Assembly: GCA_019188255.1 (NCBI GenBank)
Contig: JAETXT010000013.1
Coordinates: 992,001 to 1,056,000, forward strand
DNA length: 64,000 bases
Reading direction: 5' to 3'
Source: Verticillium longisporum
Lineage: Eukaryota; Ascomycota; Sordariomycetes; Glomerellales; Plectosphaerellaceae
Shown here one piece after another: positions 1 through 9,643 of this stretch. The notes under the pieces were generated by a model that made no database searches, was not told the DNA's origin, and saw only the letters and a list, made by a program, of their open reading frames with translations. Both the position numbers and the translations under genes were made by a program. How positions within the stretch are numbered: position 1 is the stretch's first letter; every line of letters starts with the position of its first letter.

Positions 1-441
1 TTCTTCTGGAACTCGTAGCCCGCCTTCTCGATGCGGTCGCACGCCGCCTGGATGTTGTCGACGGCGATGCAGAGGTGGCCGAAGCCGCGGTGGGGCCCGG
101 TGTTGCCGTTGTTGACGGTGTAGCTGGCGTCGTCCTCGGTGCCGTAGTTGTGCGTCAGCTCGATGAGCCCTTCGCGGTCGAAGACGGAGGCGCCTGCCGA
201 GACGGCCTTGGGCGAGTCGTAGGCCAGGAAGTAGAGGTCAAACTTGGCCTCGGGCTGGCGGATCGTCTTGATGACGGTCATGCCGAGGAGCTCGTAGAAC
301 TTGATCGACGCCTTGGGGTCCTTGACGCGGATCCTGGGGGTTGGTGGTGGTCAGGAGGGGAGAGGTTTGTGCTTAAGATCAGAGATGGGCTTACATGGAG
401 TGGTTGAACTTGTAGTTCTTGGGATTCGTGGTGCCTGCCAT
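1..441 (-). CDS. GLO1: Lactoylglutathione lyase (glyoxalase I), 3'-truncated by window edge
   Basis: Glyoxalase I isomerises the hemithioacetal of methylglyoxal and glutathione to S-lactoylglutathione in the cytosol. The first 126 residues are visible, from the ATG at 441-439; the rest lies beyond position 1. One intron spans 334-394 (donor GTAAGC, acceptor CCCCCAG). Splicing joins the N-terminal FNHSM to IRVKDPK and restores the family's first beta strand. Family signatures seen are YKFNHSMIRVKDPKASIKFY, then LIELTHNYGTE and HRGFGHLCIAVD; these supply the His, Glu and His metal ligands. Fungal enzymes usually carry two such modules in about 320 residues, so a second is expected outside the window. 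The gene is divergent from the adenylosuccinate lyase gene. Identification is secure; the end is unknown. Confidence 0.93.
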
Positions 442-1246
442 GGTTGCGAGTCTGCGAAAGGGTTGCGCTAGAGTTCATTGTCAGGGACCATATGGGTATG
501 AGCGTGAGTGAGATGGCAGGAACCGACCTGTGTGGATGGTGGGTTTGTTGAGGTGAGCTTGGGTGAGACGCAGTCGTTGCAGGCCGCGAAGAGAGAACAT
601 GTACGTAGCAGTAGCTGTCGTGAATTGCTATGAAGGGGGGCTCAATGGCAGAATTGAGTGGATAGTGGGCAACTTTTCAGGTGCGATGCGAGGCAGAAGG
701 TCCTGTCTTCTTGTTCGGGTCACAATGCCGAGGGCGCGAGTTGGGGTGGTTGTATGACGTGAAGTACTGGAGCTCCGTTGCGGATACCCCGCAATCAGCT
801 GGTGGTACAGCACCAGATAGTAGACCGCCGCCACCCATGATGATTACGCTCATATGACTGTCACATGAAGCAGCTCCCACAAGTTCTTTGACGATCTGGA
901 AGCTGACATTCCACGCAATCATTGGCATCGCATCAATGGCGCACTCAGACACCAGTGCTTCCTGATGCTCACAACTGGTGAGCAGCTTACCTCAGCAGAG
1001 AGACTGGCGTTCTGCCGCTCTATCTGCTATCTCTCACACCGCCTGCCCCATGAAAATGACCCCTCCAAATTACCCCGCCATCCATGTCAGTCCACTACCA
1101 GTGACGGACGGTATCGGAACCTTACGGGCAGCGCTTAATGGGCAGTGGAAAATATTTTGAGATCGCCAGCCTGTGACGGTTGTACTCACACCTCATATCA
1201 CTCACTCGCCTCCAATTATCCATTGAACCCATCCGATTTCCTCATC
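442..1246. other. Divergent intergenic region between GLO1 and ADE13
   Basis: About 800 bp separates two divergently transcribed housekeeping genes and must hold both promoters and 5' leaders. Short open frames occur on both strands but none resembles a protein family. I see no clear TATA box or repeat. Confidence 0.6.
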
Positions 1247-3137
1247 ATGGCTGGCTACGACACATACAGCACGGTGCTAAGCAAGCGCTACCCCTCGGAG
1301 GAGATGAAGACCATCTTCTCCGAGCGCAACCGCATCTCAACCTGGCGCACCCTGTGGTCGAACCTCACCCCCGCCGTGAAGGAGCTCGGAATCAAGGCCG
1401 TCACAGACAGTGCACTCGAAGCGCCCAAGGCCAACATCAAGATGACCGACAAGGCCTTTGATGTCGCCAAGGAGGAGGAGAGGATCCGCCGCCACGATGT
1501 CATGGCCCACGTCCACGCCTATGGCATCGATGCTGGCAAGGAGGCTGCCGGTATCATTCATCTTGGTGCCACATCTTGTAAGCACAGGCCGATACAAGAC
1601 TCGGGTTGCAAAAAAAATTCTAATGCACTAGATAGGCTACGTCACCGACGGTGCTGAGCTGATTCTGATGCGCGATGCTCTTGACCTGCTCATCCCCAAG
1701 CTCGCCAAGGTCATCTCCAACATACAGCAGACCGGCTTGGCTTGGAAGGATGTTCCTTGCCTGGGCTACACTCACTACCAGGCTGCGCAGCTGTAAGTCA
1801 ATTACCTTCATGTCAGGCAGTCTGCGTTTCATCGTAGGCTTGCTGCGATACCGGAGTGGCTACAGCTTCTGCACTTGTAGCACTCGAAAACATTATGCGC
1901 TGACATGAACCCAGTATTACTCAGGGCAAGCGTCTGGCTCAGTGGGCGCAGGATCTCGTGTCTGACCTCGAGAACCTCGAGCGCGCGCGCGCCGACCTCA
2001 AGTTCCGCGGCGCCCAGGGCACCACTGGCACTCAGGCCTCCTTTGTCGAGCTGTTCGAGGGCGATACCGCCAAGATTGACCGCCTCAACGAGCTCCTCTG
2101 CGAGAAGCTCGGCTTCCCTCAGTGCTACGACATCTCTACGCAGACCTACTCTCGCAAGGTCGACCTGAATGTGGCCAACGCCGTTTGCGGCATTGGTTCT
2201 ACAGTGCAGCGCATCACGGGCGACATCCGTCACCTTGCCAACCTGAAGGAGATGGAGGAGCCTTTCGAGTCGACCCAGATTGTGAGTCTGACGAAAGAAA
2301 CTACCGTGTCTGACTTTGCGCGCTAACACATAGTCAGGGTTCGAGTGCCATGGCCTACAAGAGGTACAAGATGTCTCGTTATCTCCTACGCAACCCGTTG
2401 CTAACAAGCCCAGGAACCCCATGCGCAGCGAGCGCATTGCCTCTCTCGGCCGCAAGCTCATGAGCCTGCCCATCAACTTTGCCAACACATACGCCTCTCA
2501 GTGGTTTGAGCGCACTCTTGACGATTCGGCCATCCGTCGCATGGACATCCCTGAGATGTTCCTCCTCGCCGACAGCATTCTGAACACCATGGACAACGTC
2601 ACCAATGGTCTCGTTATCTACCCCGCGCGTATCCATGCCCATGTCATGTCCGAGCTTCCCTTCATGGCCAGTGTATGTGATATTGTTCTTTTCCCTCCAA
2701 TACTTTTATGGGGCCGCAGTAGCTTTTGCGAGTGCCACTTGGCAACGCGAGGCCGGCGCCTACGCGGTCATGTCGAAATCATGCATGAGAACCGACAGGC
2801 GGCTAACAATTCGCAGGAGAACATCATCATGAAGCTGTCGACCCACGGTGTGTCCCGCCAGGATGCGCACGAGGAGGTCCGCGTGCTGTCCCACCAGGCC
2901 AGCGACGTCGTCAAGCAGCAGGGCGGCCAGAACGACCTCATTGAGCGCATGAAGAGGACCGAGTTCTTCAAGCCCGTCTGGAACGAGATTGATGACATGC
3001 TCAAGCCTGAGCTGTTCACAGGCCGGTCCGCTGAGATCGTGGAGCGCTACTTTGGACCCGAGGGACCTGTCGCGCAGAAGCTGGCGCCGTACAAGGAGTA
3101 CATTGCCAAGACCAAGCCCGTTCAGCTGTCCGTATGA
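1247..3137 (+). CDS. ADE13: Adenylosuccinate lyase
   Basis: This enzyme cleaves SAICAR and adenylosuccinate, releasing fumarate, in de novo purine synthesis. Six exons give 486 residues, close to the usual eukaryotic length: 1247-1577, 1636-1792, 1915-2281, 2338-2363, 2414-2672 and 2817-3137. All five introns have GT-AG ends and restore conserved sequence. Seen directly are GATSCYVTDG at the first junction, GYTHYQAAQ (residues 154-162, with a His at 157 typical of the superfamily), and the signature loop GSSAMAYKRNPMRSE starting at residue 286. That loop carries the catalytic-serine region of the fumarase/aspartase superfamily and is split over exons 4 and 5. Exon 4 is only 26 bp. The start follows a CATC context directly before MAGYDTYSTVLSKRY, the normal N-terminus. 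No anomaly was found. The symbol follows the yeast name. Confidence 0.96.
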
Positions 3138-4115
3138 GGTAATGGATGTGTTCCTGGTAGGTAGACAAGGACGACGAGATGGAGAGAAAACAAAAATGAT
3201 GGCATGACAGCGGCGTTTGGGCTGGATCCCCGAGCGGGACCTCGCAAAAAGGTATCTAGAAAATCGGGATAGGTAGAAGAAAAAGAGCGACTTTTGAAAC
3301 TGGATGTTGCATAAATCCCCCAATGGCTCAAGAGCACGACCGGTTCCATGGGAATTGGCTGTCTCGATGACCGCTTTCAGCATGTGTGAGTGGGGTCCAT
3401 CTGGTCGCTCGAAGCAGTCTGGCTGAGACAGGGAAGGCCACAGCCGAGCGCGAATCTCTCGAATAGAATTAGGGAAAATCTTGATGATCAAGCCACCCCC
3501 AGAATGTCGTTCCTGACCACAACATCAAGACAAAAAGGTCGTGTCAAAGGATGGGAATTGAGATGGGCCAAGTGGGCCAGGGAGGATGATGGCGGGGAGA
3601 CCGCGGCGCGTCTAGTGACGCCTTTTGGCCCGGTAGGTTACTAGGTAGGTATCTACCTAAGGTCCTAGGTAGGTTGCTACCTAAGGTCCTAGGTAGGTTG
3701 CTACCTAAGGTCCTAGGTAGGTTGCTACCACTGCGGGCACATTACGTAGAGGCCCAAGTCCCCCAGATGCCAGCCGGGTAGGGCGTCCCAGAGTTAGCCG
3801 CCGTCACTCGACGACTCTCATCTCTGCTCTGTGACATGCCTTCCTTCCTTCCTTCCTTTTTCATCTCCGCCAGCTTTTCTGAAGCGCCAGAGCTTCAATC
3901 ATGCCGACTTCATCTACGGATACTCTCAAATCAAGCCCTGTATCACCAAACGCCTGACACGAGAGATCTTCGGCGCTGCCGTGTTTGTGCGCCCATCCAG
4001 CTGTAGTGGACGAGCCATCTATCTATCTCGTTCCTTGTTCCAGATCTTTCGAAACAACATCTCGTCCGCCCGTGCTGGCTACGCGGCCCACGGCTGACAT
4101 TCGCAAATTACCATC
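3138..4115. other. Intergenic region with tandem repeat and CT-rich leader
   Basis: This stretch of nearly 1 kb lies between the ADE13 stop and the next start. It holds the 24-bp tandem repeat listed separately, a CCTT microsatellite near 3840-3860 and a pyrimidine-rich leader. No convincing gene is seen on either strand. Confidence 0.6.
3650..3729. repeat. Tandem repeat, 24-bp unit, about 3.3 copies
   Basis: A 24-bp unit holding the palindromes CCTAAGG and CCTAGG is repeated head to tail: 3650-3673 (first copy, three bases different), 3674-3697, 3698-3721, then 8 bp of a fourth. Copies two and three are identical. Similar sequence (GGTAGGTTACTAGGTAGG) precedes the array. The core resembles the TACCTAGGTA-type motif found in several other spacers of this window. 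Confidence 0.9.
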
Positions 4116-6161
4116 ATGATGAACCGGCCGAGTTTTCAGCCGATTGACTACGAGGAGGCCGTCATGGACGATGCAGAAATACTGGGCCTCGACACCCGTG
4201 GAGACATGGCCCAGGCTGCAGCACCAGCGGCAGCAGCAGGTACCACCACCGTGACCAGGTCGCCCTTGTCCAAACTGCGATCTCTCTCCGACGGCGGCGG
4301 CACGCCTGCGAGGCTGTCACCATCTCCGCTCATCCTCGAGACGACGGGCAAGGCGACGTCAAAGGACGACAACCACATCAGAGACACCGCAATCGCCCCG
4401 AGCACGCCCCGTCGCGTTGATTTTACTCCCAAGGGCCTATCACTACACATGCCGCCGCACCAGCGAGACTTTGCCTCTCCGCCACCGCCTTCTGCCGCCG
4501 CCTCTGCCGTATTCACCAAGCCAGCACCTTTATCCCCCAAGCTCGACCATTCGTACGCCAGTCCGACAAACATCCTGCCCCGTCGCTCCCGCGGCCTCGA
4601 CATCTCGCGCGCGGCCACCTGCCTGCCCCACTCGACCCTCGCCGAGCAGTCCTCCCCCGACTCCTCCCCGACCATCGGCGGCGGCCGCGCCATGAACATA
4701 CCCCAGCGACGGAGCAACGACTACAACAACGCCGAGCAATTGTCCAACTCGCTCTGGTCCATGATGGGCAACCAGGAGCGCATGAACATATCGAGCTACT
4801 TGGGCAGCGCCCACCCGTTCGCCTCGGATTCCTCATCCGATGACGACATGGACGAGGACATGGACGACGCAATCGTCACGACACCGCAGGTCAACCGAAC
4901 CGGCGGACCGCTCGGCTCACCAGCGGTCAACAGCCTTCTGAGCTTCCAGCAACGCCAGCGCCCACGGAAGCAGCCGAGAAAGAAGAGTCGGGGGCCCTTG
5001 GGACTCGGCTTCGGCTCAGCCTCAGCTGGCGCGCTCTCCAAGTCACCGCCCATTGCCAAGGATATCCCCATGTCCCATTCACGACGCGAGAGCATCAGCT
5101 GGCAGGCGAACCAGCTGCACATTTCGAGCGCCGACGAGGACAGGATGGGCGGCGACAGCATCAATGGGGTCATGGGCATCTCTGGCCAGAAGCCGCGGCA
5201 CACCATCATGCGGCAGGTCGCCGCGCGGCGAGGAAATCTCATGGTAAGACACTCTTTTTTTCCTACACTTTTCACATTCTTTTCTTGCTAATGCACTGCA
5301 CAGCCCAAGACGAAAAACTTTGCCCGCATCAAGCACGCACTCCTCGAAGAAGGTGCGCCTGTGGAGACCGAGGTGCTCCGCGAACGTGAGGTCATACGAC
5401 AGGTCCGCGAGAGCGACGTCGACCTCGAACCTAGAACTACCACCGCCCAGTCTTCGCCCAACCTGGTGAACCAGGACATCGACGAAATGCCTGGCGAAGA
5501 CATGAACATGAACCCCGACCAGGCAGGCCTTTCCAGTAGTTTCAAGCAGCAAGCTATCAAGAATTCAAAGGGCGCCAAGTTCTGGGACACGTTCTCCGAG
5601 TCGAGCAGCATCGGCAACCGGACGACGCCGCCGCCGCCGTCCTTCAACCCCCGTGGCTCGTCCTCCGGCGTCAGCGAAGACATCAACATGGACTCGCCTT
5701 CTCTCGGTGCCACCGCCAGCTTCGCCATGGCCGCAAGCAGCGGCGAGTCGACCAAGGGCGACACGCCCAACGTCTCGCAGCCCGCCTTCCCACAGCAGTC
5801 ACAGCAGGGCCCCAGTGCCGCCGAGATCACCCGCCGCATCAACAGCAAGCGGCGCCGCGAGGACGACTTTGACCCTGTCAGCTTCAAGCGCCGTGCTGTG
5901 AGCCCTGGCATGAGCGTCCACAACTCGCCCATCATGCAGAGCCCGCGGCAGCGAGAGAGCGCGCCGTGGGGCTCTCGACCGGGCAGCAACGGCGGCGAGA
6001 GGGCTGACCGGGGCGGCAGCGGGGCAGCGAGCGACACGGGAAGCGGGAGTCTCGGCGGCACGCCCGGGAACGGGGGCCGTCTGAATGGAGGCAAGGGACG
6101 AGTAGGGTTCCAGGGCATGGTAGATACGAACGACCACCTGATGCGTATGAGCATCGAGTGA
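4116..6161 (+). CDS. Conserved hypothetical, Ser/Pro-rich basic protein
   Basis: Two exons (4116-5243 and 5304-6161; intron with GTAAGA donor, GCTAATG branch site and CACAG acceptor) encode 661 residues. I do not recognise a named domain. The N-terminus (MNRPSFQPIDYEEAVMDDAE) and the segment just after the intron (KTKNFARIKHALLEEGAPVE) look ordered and charged. The rest is low complexity, rich in Ser, Pro and Gly, with many SP/TP dipeptides that could be kinase sites. Basic clusters near residues 282-293 (KQPRKKSRG) and 557 (SKRRRED) could be nuclear localisation signals, and an acidic run SSSDDDMDEDMDD lies near 240. A nuclear regulatory role is inference only. The start is chosen at the first of two ATGs; the second codon is also Met. 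Convergent with the next gene. Confidence 0.8.
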
Positions 6162-6668
6162 TGGGCAGTGGTGGGGTCTGTATTTTGATCGGCATCTACG
6201 CGGAGGCGGTTTGCTTTCTCGCGTGGTTTTATTTGGCTGGCTATGCTACGTCACGGCGTTTGGGATCATATTGGAGGAGGGCTCATGCTGCCCCTGGCGT
6301 AGACTCGGCGTGGGGTCTTGGTATCTGACAGCATTACCGGGTATGGCTGAAAGCAGTCTTTTTGATAGCGAATACCACTCTGCTTATGATTTATGGGATC
6401 GTCGGTTTCGTGTTGCGCATCATCTTGCACGCATGCGAATTGAGTCAAGGCACAAAGGGGATTTGGTATGACTTTCTCATCCATTGAAATAGCTAGACCC
6501 CCGTCTTTGGGTATCTCCGCAACGCCAGAAACGCCGTCACCCCATGATCCTCTCCTTCTCGTCAAAATGTCAAAAATTTCACATCCCATCAAAAGGCCAT
6601 TATAGTGCACCCACTGCTCGCACAGAGCTTTCTCACGAGGACTGCTCACGAAAGGGGACACAGCGACT
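6162..6668. other. Convergent 3' intergenic region
   Basis: About 500 bp between two converging genes, presumably holding both 3' untranslated regions. No gene, RNA or repeat is recognisable. Confidence 0.5.
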
Positions 6669-7373
6669 CTACTCAACGCCAACGCCCTCCTCCGGAACCC
6701 GCAGGCTGCCCAGCTTATCATCCAGCCACCGCGCCAGCTCCTCGGCCTGCCTGCGCATCGCGACGACGGCCGCGCCGCCCACGCTGCCGGCGACGCTGCT
6801 CGCGACGCTGACCGTCGTCGCGGCCCCGGCGCTGAGCACGCTGTCCCTGTCATCGGGCGACGCGGGGGTCAGGCCGCCGTCGGCGTGCTGACCGGCGTGC
6901 GGACCGGTGGCGGCCCCGGCGGCATCCTCGGGCAGGGGCCCGATGCAGACGAAGAGGAGGCCGCACTTGAGCCTGCGGATGAGGAGCACGCCGTGCGAGA
7001 GCTGGACCGTGATGGCGAGGGGTTTGGCGGGGCGGGCAGCGGCGTCGGGTTCGGCGGCGGAGGACGAGGAGAGGGAGGCTGCTACCGTGGCTTGGGTGCG
7101 CAGCAGGGCGACGGGGGAGGCGGATTGGGTTGTCGTCGTCGTCGGCGGCGAGGCTGCTGTCGCCGTTGTCGACGTGTTGCTGTTGGTGGTGGTGACGGAG
7201 CCGCTTCCAACCGCTGGGGCGGGAGCCAGAGGGACGGCGGGCGTCGAGGCGTGGGCGAGGAGTTTGCCGGAGGGGGTTGTGAGAAGGGCGGCGTGGAGGG
7301 TCGGTGAGAGGTTTGCGGCGAGGAAGGCCGTGAGGCGTTTCGTCAGCAGGAGAGGGGGCGTTTGGGCGGACAT
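6669..7373 (-). CDS. Roadblock/LC7-like small protein, possible Ragulator/EGO (LAMTOR2-like) subunit
   Basis: A single uninterrupted frame encodes 234 residues. The N-terminal part (LLTKRLTAFLAANLSP, then LHAALLTTPSGKLLAHAS) and the later pair of strands (AITVQLSHGVLLIRRLKCGL followed by LFVCIGP, about residues 116-145) follow the helix-strand-strand pattern of roadblock/LC7 proteins. It ends in a helix (RRQAEELARWLDDKLGSL). In the sister proteins LAMTOR2/Ego3 this fold scaffolds Rag GTPases on the vacuole for TORC1 control. Between the conserved blocks sit Ser/Thr/Ala-rich insertions (about residues 55-110 and 148-195) that lengthen it well beyond the usual 100-130 residues. The family assignment is from pattern resemblance and remains tentative; the ORF itself is well supported by position and coding character. 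Confidence 0.55.
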   Translation of the reverse strand: MSAQTPPLLLTKRLTAFLAANLSPTLHAALLTTPSGKLLAHASTPAVPLAPAPAVGSGSVTTTNSNTSTTATAASPPTTTTTQSASPVALLRTQATVAASLSSSSAAEPDAAARPAKPLAITVQLSHGVLLIRRLKCGLLFVCIGPLPEDAAGAATGPHAGQHADGGLTPASPDDRDSVLSAGAATTVSVASSVAGSVGGAAVVAMRRQAEELARWLDDKLGSLRVPEEGVGVE

Positions 7374-8194
7374 GGTTGTTTTCTCTCTGTTGCTGGCTCT
7401 GTCGAGGGTGGCCTGTTGTTGGGCTTTGGAGGCGAGTGATTGCGCGCTGTGGGCCTGGGGTTGACGATGCCGCGGTCGCGGAGTAGGTCGCCGTGCTGTT
7501 TATTTTTGATGGCCTCCCGTGGTGGAAGCTTCGGAAGCTCGAGTCTATGAGCAGCAATTCGTGCTGAGCTCGTGAGGGGGAAGCTTGTTTTGTGACGTTT
7601 GGTGGTGCTAGAGAGGAATTGACTTAAGGTGCTGTCAAGCGGAGAGCTGTCTCAAGACGACAACCAAGGCAGGAAGAGGAAGGGTGGGGTCATGGAGCTG
7701 GTCTGTGCGGGGGAGCTCGCGGGGCAGCACCGACCCATACCTACCTCCTGCCTAGTAGCGAGATCATCGTTGGACATCATTGGATTTGAGAAAGAGGAAG
7801 AGAAAAGACAGCCAGGTGGATTAAACCCAGGTCTGTGAATGCCCAATATCTTCAGGAGGAAGAAACCCGAGCGCTCTGCCACTGAGCCACGGCTTCGGAG
7901 GCTTGGAAGCTATGTCGTTTATCTAGGCCCCCTATTCCTTTCGAGTTCATGGAGCTGATGAGGGAATCTATGGCCTCTATCCAGAGTCCTAGAGTACTTG
8001 TTCATGTCTATCGAGAAATGCTGCCGTGGGCTTCACTCCATGTCACTCAATACAATCACATCTGTCCCAAAGAAGCAAACTATTTCCAAGCGCACCATAA
8101 GAAACAACAGCAACGGTTCTCCGTCAAGTCGAAGCCTCCGAAGCAGAGTCACTGTCGTCATCCTCCATCTTTTCCTCAGTCTGATCCAGCCCGT
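7374..8194. other. Intergenic region with a tRNA-like fragment
   Basis: About 800 bp between two genes read leftward: the promoter side of the roadblock-like gene and the 3' side of the pseudokinase gene. Apart from the tRNA-like fragment listed separately, nothing is recognised. Confidence 0.5.
7810..7896 (-). pseudogene. tRNA-like fragment, probably degenerate
   Basis: Read on the minus strand it has a good D-arm and A-box (TGGCTCAGTGGCAGAGC) about 50 bases before a B-box-like GGGTTTAATCC. The B-box is one base short of consensus. The T-stem forms only three pairs. The 3' end does not pair with GAAGCCG, the expected acceptor strand. I could not place an anticodon arm. It is best read as a tRNA relic or chance resemblance. 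Confidence 0.28.
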
Positions 8195-8918
8195 TCAGCA
8201 CCAAGAACCGCCTCCTCGCATCATCGCGCACGTCGACGTACTCCCGCCCCTCCCCGTGTCCGTCTTCCAGCTCGCATACAAGCTGTCAATCTTGCCGCAC
8301 AGCTCCACCGAGCCCCTCGCCGAGAACTTCCAGTCCCAGTCAAAGAGCAGGCGGACCGCCTTGAGCAGACCCTTCGAGTAGTCCATCTGCGCGAGGACGT
8401 CGTCAATGTTCACAGTCTTGGTGCCGCACTTGACTGCGCACACGCATGGCGGCCCCCACTTGGGATGCGTGCACTGGGACATCTTGATGACCTCGCGCAC
8501 GTGCTCGCACCCGCCGTAATCGCACCTACACGTCTTGTCGAGGTCGAGGTCGCCCCAGCGGTCGAGCTGGTCCGACTCGGCCTCCTCGAGGAGGCAGTAC
8601 GTGTCGGCGCAGGCCGTGACATGGACGCACCCCGCGGCGCACCCGGCGCAGGGATCGCGGCTTGGGAGCTCCCGGGCTGTCATCATGCGGTAGAGGACGG
8701 CGCCGAGGGCCCAGTGCTCGTCACTGAGGGTGTACATGCGATGATTCTGCGGTTCGTCAGCGTGGGCATTCAAGTGAAGCAATCGTGGTTCTCACCTTTT
8801 GGCCATCACGGGTGTACTTGTCCATCGACTTTCGCATCCCGACGAGGCTGACCTCGCGCGTTGCTTCGAGATGGCTCGGCTCCGCGGCGTGCGGTGCCAT
8901 GATCTGCCCAAACGCATT

Positions 8919-8941
8919 GCTTATGGTGGGCTCACCCCGGG
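8919..8941. repeat. 23-bp direct repeat, copy 1 (inside pseudokinase block 2)
   Basis: Identical to 9028-9050. In this position it is in frame and encodes part of ARGEPTISN on the minus strand, so it is probably the source copy. Confidence 0.9.
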
Positions 8942-9027
8942 CGCCCTTGTCGTGCCGCGATGCCGGATGGCCCGAGACGAATGCCTGGCCCCAGTGGCCG
9001 AGCTTGCACTGCCCGTACAACGCCCAT

Positions 9028-9050
9028 GCTTATGGTGGGCTCACCCCGGG
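9028..9050. repeat. 23-bp direct repeat, copy 2 (at the frame break)
   Basis: A perfect second copy of 8919-8941, 109 bp away. It sits where the kinase catalytic-loop continuation should be, and introduces an in-frame stop in the upstream frame. See the pseudokinase entry. Confidence 0.9.
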
Positions 9051-9643
9051 GTGATGGCGCGGTGTAGGATAGGCATCCAGTCCGTGTCCGTTTTGGTCCA
9101 CATGTGCGTGCCCGCCTTCCAGTCCACGTCGTGACGGTACCCATCGTGCGCCCAGGCGAGGGCACGCATGACCGATGTGAGGACGTGCCAGCAGAGTGAC
9201 TCGGGCATGAAGACCCTGCGGTTCTTCACCTGGGGGTTCTTGTCGACGAGGAGAGCCTCGAGGTTCCCGGCATCGCAGTTGTCCCAGACGAGATAGTCCT
9301 CTGTCGCTTCGACATCGCTAAAGGGTTTGGCGTTGAGCGGCTTCTGGCGCAGGTAGCCGGCTAGCGAGACAATGTTCTCGTGGTTGAAAATGTGTGAAAT
9401 CTGCCGGCCAAAGTTGAGTTCGTAGACGAGGTCCAGGAGGCCCTTGGCATGGCGCTGCTTGGTCGTCAAGAAGCCGGGATTTTGGTGTTGCGACTTGTAA
9501 TACTCGTCAAAGTCGTTGATCCGCCGCGCGACGAATATCTCGCCATCAGCGTGTCGACGCGCAAGCCAGCGCGACTCACTCAACTTCTTGACGAGCTCAA
9601 AGTCTTGAGGCTCCTCCATCGGGTGGTCAGTGTCGGATTGCAT

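Larger units (their letters stand above)
8195..9643 (-). pseudogene. Protein kinase-like (pseudokinase) gene with disrupted reading frame
   Basis: Three coding blocks match a degenerate protein-kinase fold. Block 1 (9643 to about 9042) runs from MEEPQDFELVKKLSES through EIFVARRI (VAIK position with Arg for Lys) and HIFNHENIVSLAGYL to ILHRAITP, where the HRD aspartate is Ala. Block 2 (about 9020-8796) holds CKLGHWGQAF at the DFG position and a following activation-segment-like stretch. After a clean intron (8747-8795, GTGAGA to CCGCAG), block 3 gives YTLSDEHWALGAVLYRM and a Cys-rich tail ending at 8195. All three catalytic signatures are altered, so the ancestor was already catalytically unlikely. 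Blocks 1 and 2 are in different frames. A stop follows ITPG, and the joining sequence is a second copy of a 23-bp segment lying 109 bp away in block 2. Either a recent pseudogene or an assembly artefact. Confidence 0.7.

Noticed and set aside
9004..9050. Short intron restoring the pseudokinase frame
   Set aside because: GTGAGC donor is good, but the nearest acceptors give 36- or 60-bp introns that do not restore the downstream frame.
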